Made by a program: the position numbers and the translations under genes. Below the pieces are notes generated by a model. That model was given only the letters and a program-made list of their open reading frames with translations. It ran no database searches and was not told the DNA's origin. 13,741 bases of DNA, from positions 1 to 13,741 of the forward strand of contig JBEKAL010000077.1 of assembly GCA_050015935.1 (NCBI GenBank). Direction: 5' to 3'. The DNA comes from Roseiarcus sp050015935. GTDB lineage: Bacteria; Pseudomonadota; Alphaproteobacteria; Rhizobiales; Beijerinckiaceae. Shown here piece after piece: positions 1 to 7,810 of this stretch (its first letter is position 1; each line of letters opens with the position of its first letter).

Positions 1-241
1 ATAATGCTTCGCCCTGGTTGCAAGTTCGAACAGAAATTCGCGCAGTGCGAGTCCGCGGAGCCCAAGAGAGGATGGGATCGTCGCATCGGATTCAGCGTTT
101 GTTCCTTCACCCGATTCCCCTGCGGATTTCGGCCATGGCCCTTGGAAGGTAGGGCCATAGCGCCTATTGTCTTGCGGCGTTTGCGCCGGGATACTGGAAC
201 TTTCGCAGATCGGCGGACGATTGCCCGCGCCGGCCGCGTGC
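1..241. other. Left-edge stretch without a convincing gene
   Basis: No reading frame here has family resemblance or a good start with a ribosome-binding site. The one frame open for about 80 codons on the plus strand (4-255) runs into the 3' end of the dihydroorotase gene and is rich in Arg and Pro, as shadow frames of GC-rich DNA are. Base composition is somewhat lower in GC than the genes to the right. The only structure I see is a 7-bp inverted repeat, ATGGCCC at 135-141 and GGGCCAT at 152-158, with a 10-base loop. It lies about 84 bp past the stop of the minus-strand dihydroorotase gene and has no T-run, so it is at best a weak terminator candidate. Confidence 0.5.
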
Positions 242-1558
242 TCACGCGAACCTGACCGCCTCTCCTTGCACCGGAGCGACCAACTCGCCCTCCCACATCA
301 CGCGCCGGCCGCGCACCATCGTCCCGACCGGCCAGCCCGTGACCTCTCTGCCGTCGTAGGGCGTCCAGCCGCAGCGCGAGGCGATCCAAGAGTCGCGGAT
401 CGTCTCGCGGCGCTTCAGATCGACGATGGTGAAATCGGCGTCGTAGCCCGCCGCGATGCGGCCCTTGCCGACGACGCCGAAGAGGCGCGCCGGGCCGGCG
501 CTGGTCAGATCGACGAAGCGTTGCAGGGTCAGGCGGCCGCTGGCGACGTGATCGAGCATGATCGGGACCAGCGTCTGCACGCCGGTCATGCCCGAGGGGC
601 TCTCGGGATAGGGCTTGGCCTTCTCGGCGAGCGTGTGCGGCGCATGGTCGGAGCCGAGGACGTCGATCACCCCCTGCGCGAGGCCGCGCCAAATCCCGAC
701 GCGGTGTTCGGGCCCGCGCACCGGCGGGTTCATCTGCAGCTTGGTCCCGAGCCGCGCGTAATCCTCGGCGCTCAGCGTCAGATGGTGCGGCGTCGCCTCG
801 CAGCTGGCGACGTCCTTGGCGCTTTGCAGCAGCGGAATTTCCTCGCGAGTGGAAATGTGCAGCACGTGCACCTGGGCGCGCGCCTCGCGCGCGAGGCGGA
901 TGAGCCGCTGGGTAGCGCGCAGCGCGGCGATCTCGTCGCGCCAGACGGGGTGCGAAGCGGGATCGCCGGGAACGCGCAGGCCCTTGCGCTCGGCGAGCCG
1001 CGCCTCGTCCTCGCTGTGGAACGCCGCGCGCCGGCGCGTCGCTTTCAGGATGGCGAGGACGCCGGCGTCGTCGGCGACGAGCAGCTTGCCGGTCGAGGGG
1101 CCCATGAACACCTTGATTCCCGCCGCGCCGGGCAGGCGCTCCAAATCCGGGATATCGGCGATGTTTTCATGCGTTCCGCCAATCCAGAACGCGAAGTCGC
1201 AATGCATGCGCTTAGCTGCGCGCGCGAGCTTGTCGGCGAGCGCTTGCGCGGAAGAAGTCGGCGGATCGGTGTTGGGCATTTCGAACACGGCGGTGACGCC
1301 GCCCAGCACCGCCGCGCGCGAGCCGGTCTCCAGGTCCTCCTTGTGGGTCAGGCCGGGCTCGCGGAAATGGACCTGGCTGTCGATCACGCCGGGCAGGATA
1401 TGCAGGCCGCGGCACTCCAAACTCTCGCCCGCGCTCGCCGAGCCCAGATCGCCGATCTCGGCGATTTTGCCGTCGATGACGCCGATGTCGCGTTCGCCGA
1501 CGCCGTCCTGATTGACGACGATCGCGCCGGCGAGAATGCAATCGAACGAGCGCGACAT
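242..1558 (-). CDS. pyrC: Dihydroorotase (class I, amidohydrolase superfamily)
   Basis: This 438-residue protein belongs to the cyclic amidohydrolases. Dihydroorotase interconverts N-carbamoyl-aspartate and dihydroorotate, the third step of de novo pyrimidine synthesis, in the cytoplasm. Visible motifs are DSQVHFREPG (60-69), GIKVFMG with the lysine that is normally carbamylated (K149), H181 in HSED, HVLHIS (H231, H234), ATPHH (256-259) and GSDHAPH with the catalytic-type D304. Length fits the class. The oddity is Q62: the first histidine of the usual DxHxHxR metal motif is a glutamine, while H64 is kept. The ATG start has a strong Shine-Dalgarno (AAGGAA, complement of 1565-1570) six bases upstream. 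The gene stands alone and diverges from ygfZ across 81 bp. A hydantoinase/allantoinase-like or dihydroorotase-like paralogue is possible; family membership is sure, exact substrate less so. Confidence 0.9.
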   Translation of the reverse strand: MSRSFDCILAGAIVVNQDGVGERDIGVIDGKIAEIGDLGSASAGESLECRGLHILPGVIDSQVHFREPGLTHKEDLETGSRAAVLGGVTAVFEMPNTDPPTSSAQALADKLARAAKRMHCDFAFWIGGTHENIADIPDLERLPGAAGIKVFMGPSTGKLLVADDAGVLAILKATRRRAAFHSEDEARLAERKGLRVPGDPASHPVWRDEIAALRATQRLIRLAREARAQVHVLHISTREEIPLLQSAKDVASCEATPHHLTLSAEDYARLGTKLQMNPPVRGPEHRVGIWRGLAQGVIDVLGSDHAPHTLAEKAKPYPESPSGMTGVQTLVPIMLDHVASGRLTLQRFVDLTSAGPARLFGVVGKGRIAAGYDADFTIVDLKRRETIRDSWIASRCGWTPYDGREVTGWPVGTMVRGRRVMWEGELVAPVQGEAVRFA

Positions 1559-1639
1559 TGCGATTTCCTTTCTTGCGCGGCGGCGCGACCGGCCTAATTA
1601 ACAAGTTCGCGCATGGCAAGCGCTTGCGGAGGCCCCGAG
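1559..1639. promoter_or_regulatory. Divergent promoter region, pyrC/ygfZ
   Basis: This 81-bp gap separates two start codons facing away from each other, so both promoters must lie in it or extend into the gene starts. It holds a ribosome-binding site for each gene: AAGGAA on the minus strand (1565-1570) for pyrC and GGAGG (1628-1632) for ygfZ. The segment CCTAATTAACAAG near 1593-1605 is the AT-rich part and the likeliest place for a -10 element, but I cannot assign -35/-10 boxes with confidence. Confidence 0.4.
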
Positions 1640-2494
1640 ATGACCAAAAAAGCCGCCTTCCTCGACGACCGCGGCGTGGTGCGCGTCAGCGGCGAGGATG
1701 CGACGGGCTTTCTCCAGGGGCTGCTGACCAACGACGTCGAGCGGCTCGGACCGCACGAGGCGCGCTACGCCGCACTGCTCTCGCCGCAGGGCAAGATCCT
1801 GTTCGATTTCCTTGTCGTGCGCGCGCCGGCCGATGCGGGCGCGGCGTTTCTCGTCGACTGCGCGGCCGCGCAGGCGGGCGATCTCGTCAGACGCCTCGGC
1901 TTCTATCGGCTGCGCGCGCGGATTGCGCTCGCCGACGAAAGCGCCGACCATGGAATCATCGCCTATTGGAACGCCGAGCCGGAAAACGCGCCGGGCGGGG
2001 TTTTTTACGCCGATCCGCGCGTGGGCGCCCTCGGCCATCGCGCGATCCTGCCACGCGCCAAGGCGGTCGCGATCAGCGAAGCGAGCGCCGGCGAATACGA
2101 GGCGTTGCGCATCAGCCTCGGCGTCCCCAAGGGCGGCGTCGATTTCGCTTATGGCGAGGCCTTTCCCCATGACGCCGACATGGATCTCTTCAACGGCCTC
2201 GACTTCGAAAAGGGATGCTATGTCGGCCAGGAGGTCGTTTCGCGCATGAAGCACCGCGGCGAGGCGCGCAAACGCGTCGTTCGCGTGCGCCTCATCGGCG
2301 CGGCGCCGGCGCCGGGCGCGGCGGTGACGGATGGCGAACTGCCCGTCGGCGTCATCGGCTCGTCGTCGGGGCGCCACGCGCTCGCGCTGTTGCGGCTCGA
2401 CCGCGTCGAGGAAGCCAAGGCGGGGGGGCGGACCTTGAGCGCCGCGGGAGTCGGGGTGGTCGTGGCCGGGGGCGAGGCTTTCGGGCGCCCATAG
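1640..2494 (+). CDS. ygfZ: Folate-binding protein YgfZ (GcvT-like, Fe-S cluster maintenance)
   Basis: The 284-residue product resembles YgfZ and mitochondrial IBA57, relatives of the GcvT aminomethyltransferase that bind tetrahydrofolate and help build or repair certain iron-sulfur enzymes, including MiaB-type radical-SAM proteins. The diagnostic motif KGCYVGQE is at 191-198, with the conserved cysteine C193. The N-terminal half carries the fold's FLQGLLTNDV (24-33) and SPQGKILFDF (48-57) segments, typical of the family. I chose the ATG at 1640 because GGAGG at 1628-1632 sits seven bases upstream; an in-frame start at 1613 would add nine residues and has no comparable site. The gene diverges from pyrC. 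A small perfect hairpin (2505-2520) follows the stop. Confidence 0.93.
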   Translation: MTKKAAFLDDRGVVRVSGEDATGFLQGLLTNDVERLGPHEARYAALLSPQGKILFDFLVVRAPADAGAAFLVDCAAAQAGDLVRRLGFYRLRARIALADESADHGIIAYWNAEPENAPGGVFYADPRVGALGHRAILPRAKAVAISEASAGEYEALRISLGVPKGGVDFAYGEAFPHDADMDLFNGLDFEKGCYVGQEVVSRMKHRGEARKRVVRVRLIGAAPAPGAAVTDGELPVGVIGSSSGRHALALLRLDRVEEAKAGGRTLSAAGVGVVVAGGEAFGRP

Positions 2495-2504
2495 CGAAAA
2501 CCGC

Positions 2505-2520
2505 GTGGAAGGCGTTCCAC
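2505..2520 (+). terminator. Weak terminator-like hairpin after ygfZ
   Basis: GTGGAA (2505-2510) and TTCCAC (2515-2520) form a perfect 6-bp stem with a GGCG tetraloop, starting 11 bases after the ygfZ stop. There is no T-tract after it, so intrinsic termination is uncertain. It may instead only stabilise the mRNA end. Confidence 0.3.
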
Positions 2521-2687
2521 CGTGGATCGCGGAGCCGATCCGTCATCATCGCGCGTTAGACTTGCGATGATCCGGGCCGGGATTTCCGTGGCCATGCGCT
2601 CGCGGCGGGGCTACAGTCCAGCCCGTCCCGTAAGCGCCGACACGCGTGTTGGCGGATGGGCTGCGGTCCAAGGGGAGGCTTACGTCA

Positions 2688-3695
2688 ATGATCGAGGGAT
2701 TCAGCGTCGTCGCCATCGTCATCGTGCTGCTCGTCCTGGTAACCGTGCTGATGGGCGTGCGGCAGGTGCCGCAGGGCTACAATTACACCGTCGAGCGGTT
2801 CGGGCGCTACAACAAGACCCTGACGCCCGGGCTCGGGCTGGTCATTCCCTACATCGACCGCGTCGGGCGCAAGCTCAATGTGATGGAGCAGGTGCTCGAC
2901 GTTCCCAGCCAGGAGATCATCACCAAGGACAACGCCACGGTGACGGTCAACGGCGTCGCCTTCTTCCAGGTGCTCGACGTCCGGCAGGCCTCCTACGAGG
3001 TCGCCAATCTCCAACAGGCGCTGCTCAATCTCGTCATGACGAACATCCGCACGGTCATGGGCTCGATGGATCTCGACCAGCTGCTGTCCCACCGCGACGA
3101 GATCAACGTGCGCCTGCTCACCGTCATCGACGCGGCGGCGCTGCCCTGGGGCATCAAGGTCACGCGCATCGAGATCAAGGACATCGAACCGCCCAAGGAC
3201 CTCGTCGAGGCGATGGGCCGGCAGATGAAGGCCGAGCGCGAAAAACGGGCGGTGATCCTGGAAGCGGAGGGAATGCGCCAGTCCGACATCACTCGCGCCG
3301 AGGGACGCAAGGCCGCAGTGGTGCTCGAGGCGGAAGGGCGCAAGGAAGCCGCGTTCCGCGACGCCGAGGCGCGCGAGCGCTCCGCCCAGGCCGAGGCGAC
3401 GGCGACGCGAATGGTGAGCGAAGCGACCGTCCACGGCGACGTCGCGGCGCTCAATTACCTGATCGCCGACAAGTACGTGCGCGCGATCCAGGCGCTCGCG
3501 CAGTCGCCCAATCAGAAGGTGTTCATCGTGCCGCTGGAGCTCGCTTCGCTCGCCGGAACGCTCGGAGGCATTTCGCAGATCGCGGCGAGCGCGTTCGGCG
3601 AGAGCGCGGCGCGCGCCGCCGGGCGGCCGGCTGGCGTCGTTCCCGACTCGCCGCCGCCGGCCGCGCCCGGAGGCGCGGCGCCGGCGCAGGGCTAG
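2688..3695 (+). CDS. qmcA: SPFH/stomatin-type membrane protein (QmcA family)
   Basis: This 335-residue protein has one N-terminal membrane segment (about 5-23), then an SPFH/band-7 domain: VPQGYNYTVERFGRY (27-41), PGLGLVIPYIDRV (47-59), and the segment WGIKVTRIEIKDIEPP (154-169) that closes the domain in this family. An Ala/Glu/Arg-rich helix (about 180-245) follows, likely a coiled coil for assembling ring-shaped oligomers. Such proteins scaffold membrane microdomains and work with FtsH or NfeD-type partners in membrane protein quality control. The E. coli relative has about 305 residues; this one has an extra Pro/Ala/Gly-rich C-terminal tail (about 312-335). I chose ATG 2688 because GGGGAGG (2672-2678) precedes it; an in-frame GTG at 2646 would add a polar 14-residue leader before the membrane helix. 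nfeD starts three bases after the stop. Confidence 0.93.
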   Translation: MIEGFSVVAIVIVLLVLVTVLMGVRQVPQGYNYTVERFGRYNKTLTPGLGLVIPYIDRVGRKLNVMEQVLDVPSQEIITKDNATVTVNGVAFFQVLDVRQASYEVANLQQALLNLVMTNIRTVMGSMDLDQLLSHRDEINVRLLTVIDAAALPWGIKVTRIEIKDIEPPKDLVEAMGRQMKAEREKRAVILEAEGMRQSDITRAEGRKAAVVLEAEGRKEAAFRDAEARERSAQAEATATRMVSEATVHGDVAALNYLIADKYVRAIQALAQSPNQKVFIVPLELASLAGTLGGISQIAASAFGESAARAAGRPAGVVPDSPPPAAPGGAAPAQG

Positions 3696-3698
3696 GCC

Positions 3699-4148
3699 AT
3701 GGTCGATTTCGGTCTGTTCAGACTCGCGCCTTACGTCCTCTGGCTCGTCGCCGGGCTCGCGCTCTGCGGCGCCGAGACGCTCGTTCCCGGCGCGTTTCTG
3801 ATCTGGATCGGCGCCGCGGCGATGGTCGTGGGCATCGTCGAGTTTGTCTTGCCCCTGGAGCTGACCGCGCAACTTCTGCTGTTCGCCGCGCTGGTCGTCG
3901 CCTTCGTGTTCATCGGGCGGCGGGTCTATGGTTCGCTCGAAGCGGGAACGCCGCAACTGCCGTTGAGCCGCGCCCATGCGCTGATCGGCAAGGAATTCTT
4001 CCTCGACCAGGCGATCGAGCGCGGGTTCGGGCGCATCCGCGTCGGCGACAGCGTCTGGCGCGTCGCCGGCGACGATCTGCCCGCCGGCGCGAAGGTGCGC
4101 GTCGTCGCGGTCGAGGACGGCTCGGCGGTGCGGGTGGAGAAGGCGTGA
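3699..4148 (+). CDS. NfeD family membrane protein (partner of the SPFH protein)
   Basis: The 149-residue product matches short NfeD proteins such as E. coli YbbJ (about 150 residues). Hydrophobic segments near 11-25, 31-50 and 56-73 would form the membrane part. The C-terminal half (about 90-149) contains the small beta-barrel (OB-like) domain, with LIGKEFFLDQAIERGFGRIR (95-114), GDSVWRV (116-122), LPAGAKVRVVAVED (127-140) and the ending AVRVEKA. The ATG follows the qmcA stop after three bases, so the two are almost certainly co-transcribed, and the SPFH-NfeD pair is a known conserved unit. The protein probably binds the SPFH scaffold at the inner membrane. There is no protease domain, unlike long NfeD proteins. 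Confidence 0.92.
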   Translation: MVDFGLFRLAPYVLWLVAGLALCGAETLVPGAFLIWIGAAAMVVGIVEFVLPLELTAQLLLFAALVVAFVFIGRRVYGSLEAGTPQLPLSRAHALIGKEFFLDQAIERGFGRIRVGDSVWRVAGDDLPAGAKVRVVAVEDGSAVRVEKA

Positions 4149-4345
4149 CGCGGAGGGGATCGCGTCGCCCCTCGCGCCCCCCATGAGCTTCCGCAGACAT
4201 AGTCGGCGAGATCGTGGGCGTGCGCCGATATCGGCGAGCGCGCCGCCGGCGCCGGCGGCTTGCGCGACGGCGCGTCAAACGGAACTGGCGCGAAGCCGCG
4301 AATGATGCTTGTGTCGCCGCGCCAGAAGCAAGGAAGCGGGACGCG
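4149..4345. promoter_or_regulatory. Intergenic region with two perfect palindromes, upstream of the dipeptidase gene
   Basis: The 197 bp between nfeD and the M19 peptidase gene hold two perfect palindromes six bases apart: CGCCGATATCGGCG (4223-4236) and GCCGCCGGCGCCGGCGGC (4242-4259). They could be operators for a dimeric regulator or, for the second, a strong RNA hairpin ending the qmcA-nfeD message. No T-run follows. The Shine-Dalgarno for the next gene is AAGGAAG (4330-4336). An in-frame start at 4214 would translate the palindromes into an Arg-rich leader and is unlikely to be real. Confidence 0.4.
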
Positions 4346-5524
4346 ATGCAGGACGACGAAGCTCTGACTCGGGCGCGCGCGCTGCTTTCGCGCGCGCCGC
4401 TGTTCGACGGCCACAACGATCTCGCCTGGACCATTCACATCGACCCCGAAGCGCGCGGCGACGTCCGCGCCTACGATCTGACGCGCGTGCACGAGAACGG
4501 CGACACCGATATTCCGCGGCTGCGCGAAGGCTTGGTCGGCGCGCAGTTCTGGTCGGCGTTCCAGCGTACGAGCGCGCCGCATCCCGCGCGCACGACGCTG
4601 GAGCAGATCGACCTCGTCCGCCGCATCGAAGAGGCGCATCCCGACGTCTTCCTGCCCGCGCGAAGCGCCGCCGATTTCGCCCGCGCCCGGCGCGCCGGCA
4701 AAATCGCCTCTTACATCGTGGTCGAAGGCGGCGTCGGCCTCGAAAATTCGCTCGGCGTCCTGCGCGTCTGGCATGCGGCGGGCGTGCGCATGCTGATCCT
4801 CTGCCACAACGAAACGCTCGACTGGGTCGATTCGGCGACCGACGCGCCGCGCCATCGCGGCCTCAACGCGTTCGGCCGCGCGGTGATCGGCGAACTCAAC
4901 CGGCTCGGCATGATCGTCGACGGCGCCCATGTCTCGCACGATGGGCTAAGGCGCGTGCTGGAGGTCAGCGAGGCGCCGATCCTGCTCTCGCATTCCAACG
5001 CCTTCGCGCTGTGCGATCATCCGCGCAACGCGCCCGACGACGTGCTCAAGCGCCTGAAGGACAAGGGCGGCGTCGTGATGGCGACCTTCGTGCCCGGCTT
5101 CGTCTCGCAAGCCCTGCGCGATTGGCTCAAAGCTTCGCGCGACGCCTACGGCAAGGCCCCGCTCGCCGCCGATCCCAAGGCCCAGCTCGCCGAACTGGAG
5201 ATGCGCCACGGCCCCGCGCCGCGCGCCACCCTGACTGAGGTCGCCGACCACATCGCCTATCTCGTCGACGTTGCGGGCATCGATCACGTCGGCATCGGCT
5301 CGGATTTCTTCGGCGGCGCGCAGCCGAACGGCCTCGAACACGTCGGCCGCTTCCCGTTTCTCTTCGCCGAGCTGATCCGCCGCGGCTTTTCCGAGCGCGA
5401 CTTGACCAAGATCGCCTCGCGCAACGTTCTGCGCGCGATGCGCGAAGTCGAGCGCGTCGGCGAGCGCTTGCAAGCCGCGCGCGAGCCGGCGATCGGCCGG
5501 ATCGAGGATTATCCGGGGGCGTGA
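4346..5524 (+). CDS. Dipeptidase, peptidase family M19 (renal/membrane dipeptidase type)
   Basis: The 392-residue protein is a zinc-dependent dipeptidase of the amidohydrolase fold, expected to hydrolyse dipeptides, including some with a D-residue. Metal-site residues are in place: H23 and D25 in DGHNDLAW (21-28), E127 in VVEGGVG (125-131), H195 in VDGAHVS (191-197), and H216 in LLSHSNAF (213-220). The HVGIGSDFFGG segment (314-324) carries the conserved D320. I see no signal peptide from this start, so it is probably cytoplasmic, unlike the anchored animal enzyme. ATG 4346 is preceded by AAGGAAG at 4330-4336; an in-frame start at 4214 would add 44 mostly Arg residues with no family match. It converges on the hydrolase gene downstream. 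Natural substrate unknown. Confidence 0.93.
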   Translation: MQDDEALTRARALLSRAPLFDGHNDLAWTIHIDPEARGDVRAYDLTRVHENGDTDIPRLREGLVGAQFWSAFQRTSAPHPARTTLEQIDLVRRIEEAHPDVFLPARSAADFARARRAGKIASYIVVEGGVGLENSLGVLRVWHAAGVRMLILCHNETLDWVDSATDAPRHRGLNAFGRAVIGELNRLGMIVDGAHVSHDGLRRVLEVSEAPILLSHSNAFALCDHPRNAPDDVLKRLKDKGGVVMATFVPGFVSQALRDWLKASRDAYGKAPLAADPKAQLAELEMRHGPAPRATLTEVADHIAYLVDVAGIDHVGIGSDFFGGAQPNGLEHVGRFPFLFAELIRRGFSERDLTKIASRNVLRAMREVERVGERLQAAREPAIGRIEDYPGA

Positions 5525-5630
5525 GGGGGCCGGGCGAGTTTGCGAACCGTCGCCAAAATGCGCGAACGTCGTATGAACATGGAGGGCGGCGGCGGGCGGC
5601 GGCCCGAACCTGCATCGCTTGGCGTCGGCG

Positions 5631-6419
5631 CTACGCTTGCGTGAGGCTGTCGATCGCTTCGAACAGCAGGGTCAGGTCTTGCGGTCGCGACAACCGGTGA
5701 TCGCCGTCCTTGATCAAAGTGAGCGTCACGGGATCGCCCGCCATGTGCTCGACGAGGGTCAGCGCGTGGCGGTAAGGCACGTCCTCGTCGCGCATGCCCT
5801 GCAGAATCCGCGTCGGACAGAAGCTGCGCACGGTTTGGCCCAGGAGCCGATGACGACGCCCGTCCTCGATCAGGCCGCGGGTGATGGCGTAGGGCTCGCT
5901 CGCATAAGCCGACGGACGCCGCCAGGCGCGGTCCTCGAGAATCGCGCGTCGCGCCTCCTCGGACGCGTGCGCCCAGATCAGCTCCTCGGTGAAATCGACC
6001 GCCGGCGCGATGAGGACCATGCCGGCAAGGCGCGCCGTCTCTCCGGCGGCCGCGAACGCGCGCGCGACGAGAAGCGCGAGATAGCCGCCCATCGACGATC
6101 CCGCCAGGACTTGCCGACCGCTCGTCTCCGCGCGGATCGCGGCGAGGCTTTCCTCGAGCCAGCGCGAAACGGTCCCGTCCTCGAACCGGCCGCCCGACGC
6201 GCCGTGGCCGGAATAGTCGAAACGCAGCAGCGCCTGGCCGCGCCGGGCGCAATGTTCGTCGAGCGCGGACGCCTTCGTTGAGGTCATGTCGGACTTGAAT
6301 CCGCAGAGCCAGACGATTCCGGGCAAGCCGTCGCGCACTGGCGCGCGACGGCGAAAGGCGATAGGGCGACTGAGCGGCCCTGCGCCGACGTCGAGGAATT
6401 GCAGTTCGTCTTGGTTCAC
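5631..6419 (-). CDS. Alpha/beta hydrolase
   Basis: A 262-residue serine hydrolase of the alpha/beta fold. The nucleophile elbow is GSSMGG (107-112) with S109; the likely acid is D211 in GMRDEDVP (208-215), and the base is H241 in GDHRLS (239-244). The strand-turn FDYSGHGAS (67-75) before the nucleophile is typical. Overall it resembles the ABHD10/prolyl-oligopeptidase-like bacterial hydrolases annotated as carboxylesterases or thioesterases; the substrate cannot be read from sequence. The start is a GTG at 6419, with GGGGA about 11 bases upstream on the minus strand. An upstream ATG in another frame gives only a six-codon frame whose TGA overlaps this GTG. No signal peptide is evident. It converges on the dipeptidase gene and diverges from the glycosyltransferase gene. 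Confidence 0.9.
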   Translation of the reverse strand: MNQDELQFLDVGAGPLSRPIAFRRRAPVRDGLPGIVWLCGFKSDMTSTKASALDEHCARRGQALLRFDYSGHGASGGRFEDGTVSRWLEESLAAIRAETSGRQVLAGSSMGGYLALLVARAFAAAGETARLAGMVLIAPAVDFTEELIWAHASEEARRAILEDRAWRRPSAYASEPYAITRGLIEDGRRHRLLGQTVRSFCPTRILQGMRDEDVPYRHALTLVEHMAGDPVTLTLIKDGDHRLSRPQDLTLLFEAIDSLTQA

Positions 6420-6580
6420 GCTTCAATCGTCCCCATGATTCGTTCGCGCCTCTCCGCCGAAGCGGAGCGCTCGGCCTCGCCTCCCGGCGCCGAGGGCTTG
6501 GCCGAGCGCGCGGCGCTCGTCAATGCCCCCGCGTCGGTTCGCGCCGCGGAGCGCCGATCGTCGCGACGGCGGACGGCGGC

Positions 6581-7792
6581 GTGAGCGGCGGCGCCCTCGC
6601 CCCCTTCGGCCGCGCCGAGCGCGCTTCGCTCACGGGCCGCACGATCCTTCAAATCGTTCCGCGGCTCGACGCGGGCGGCGCCGAACGGACGACCATCGAC
6701 GTCGCCGCCGCTCTGGCGCGGGCAGGCGCGCGCGCGCTGGTCGCCTCCGAAGGCGGACGCCTGGCGAGCGAGCTCCAGGCGGTCGGCGGTCTGCTGGCGC
6801 CGTTCCCGGCCGCGACCAAAAATCCTCTGGCGATGGCGCTGAACGTGCGACGGTTGGCGCGGCTCATCGTCGAGGAGCGCGTCGATCTCGTTCACGCCCG
6901 TTCGCGCGCGCCGGCCTGGGTCGCGCTCGGTGCCTGCCGCACGACCGGTCGACCTTTCGTCACCACCTATCACGGCGCCTACAGCGGACGCTCCGGGCTC
7001 AAGCTGCGCTACAATTCGGTGATGGCGCGCGGCGATATCGTGATCGCCAACTCCCAGTTCACCGCCGATGAGATCGCGCGGCTCTATCCGATCGCGCGCG
7101 GGCGCTTGCACGTCATTCCGCGCGGCGCGGACTTGACGCGTTTCGCGCCGGGCGCGGTCGAGCGGGCGCGAGTGGCTGGGTTGCGCGAGGCCTGGGGCGT
7201 CGCGCCGCATGAGCGCGTCGTGCTCGTCGCCGCGCGGCTGACGGAATGGAAGGGCCAGAAGATTGTCATCGAGGCCGCGCGCTTGCTCAAGGAGCGCGGG
7301 CGCGACGAGGTTCGTTATATCTTGGCCGGCGACGCCCAGGGGCGGGAGGCTTACGCGCGCGAACTCGACGCGCTGATCGAAGGCGCTGGGCTCACGGGCG
7401 TCGTGTGCAGGGTCGGCCATTGTCTCGACATGCCTGCGGCGTTCATCGCCGCGAGCGTGGTCGCCGTGCCCTCGACCTCGCCGGAGGCTTTCGGACGCAG
7501 CGCGGTCGAAGCGCAGGCGATGGGCGCGATGGTGGTCGTTTCCGATTCCGGCGCGGCGCCGGAAACCGTCCTTGCGCCGCCGCAGACGCCGGCGCACGCG
7601 CGCACCGGCTGGCGCGCGCCGCCGGGCGACGCGCTCGCGCTCGCCGACGCGCTCGAAAGCGCGCTGAGCCTCGGCGCCACGGCGCGCGAAGCCGTCGCCC
7701 AACGCGCGCGCGCGCATGTCGAGCGCCATTTCTCGCTGGAGCGGATGACCGGGGACACGCTGGCGGTCTATCTCTCGGCGCTCGGGGGATAG
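6581..7792 (+). CDS. Glycosyltransferase family 4 (GT-B fold)
   Basis: The 403-residue protein has the two Rossmann halves of a GT-B enzyme. The N-terminal half starts with ILQIVPRLDAGGAERTTIDV (22-41), the acceptor-side glycine-rich loop, and has HGAYSG (131-136). The C-terminal half has RLTEWKGQK (219-227), YILAGD (246-251) and the family-defining E-x7-E in PEAFGRSAVE (E302, E310), which contacts the nucleotide-sugar donor. It likely adds a sugar to a lipopolysaccharide-core or surface glycan acceptor at the inner face of the cytoplasmic membrane; donor and acceptor are unknown. The start is a GTG at 6581 without a clear ribosome-binding site, so the true start could differ by a few codons up to about residue 20. 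No other glycan genes are nearby. Confidence 0.9.
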   Translation: MSGGALAPFGRAERASLTGRTILQIVPRLDAGGAERTTIDVAAALARAGARALVASEGGRLASELQAVGGLLAPFPAATKNPLAMALNVRRLARLIVEERVDLVHARSRAPAWVALGACRTTGRPFVTTYHGAYSGRSGLKLRYNSVMARGDIVIANSQFTADEIARLYPIARGRLHVIPRGADLTRFAPGAVERARVAGLREAWGVAPHERVVLVAARLTEWKGQKIVIEAARLLKERGRDEVRYILAGDAQGREAYARELDALIEGAGLTGVVCRVGHCLDMPAAFIAASVVAVPSTSPEAFGRSAVEAQAMGAMVVVSDSGAAPETVLAPPQTPAHARTGWRAPPGDALALADALESALSLGATAREAVAQRARAHVERHFSLERMTGDTLAVYLSALGG

Positions 7793-7810
7793 AACGCCCG
7801 CGGGTCCGCT

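Noticed and set aside
1..241. Start of plsY, a frequent neighbour of pyrC in Rhizobiales
   Set aside because: No frame on the minus strand here shows the hydrophobic, Gly-rich PlsY N-terminus.
167..1597. Plus-strand open frame of 476 codons opposite the dihydroorotase gene
   Set aside because: It is the antisense of a clear dihydroorotase and has the usual Arg/Ala/Asp/His composition of shadow frames.
2685..4184. Minus-strand open frame of 499 codons opposite qmcA-nfeD
   Set aside because: High-GC antisense shadow rich in Asp, Arg and His with no family resemblance.
2522..4186. Long plus-strand open frame of 554 codons across the SPFH and NfeD genes
   Set aside because: Arg/Ala/Gly-rich shadow of the qmcA and nfeD genes, which match known families in the other frame with good ribosome-binding sites.
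3926..4939. Minus-strand open frame spanning nfeD's end and the dipeptidase gene's start
   Set aside because: It crosses two well-supported plus-strand genes and has no recognisable domain.
6416..7729. Minus-strand open frame of 437 codons opposite the glycosyltransferase
   Set aside because: Antisense shadow; the plus-strand frame has the full GT4 motif set.
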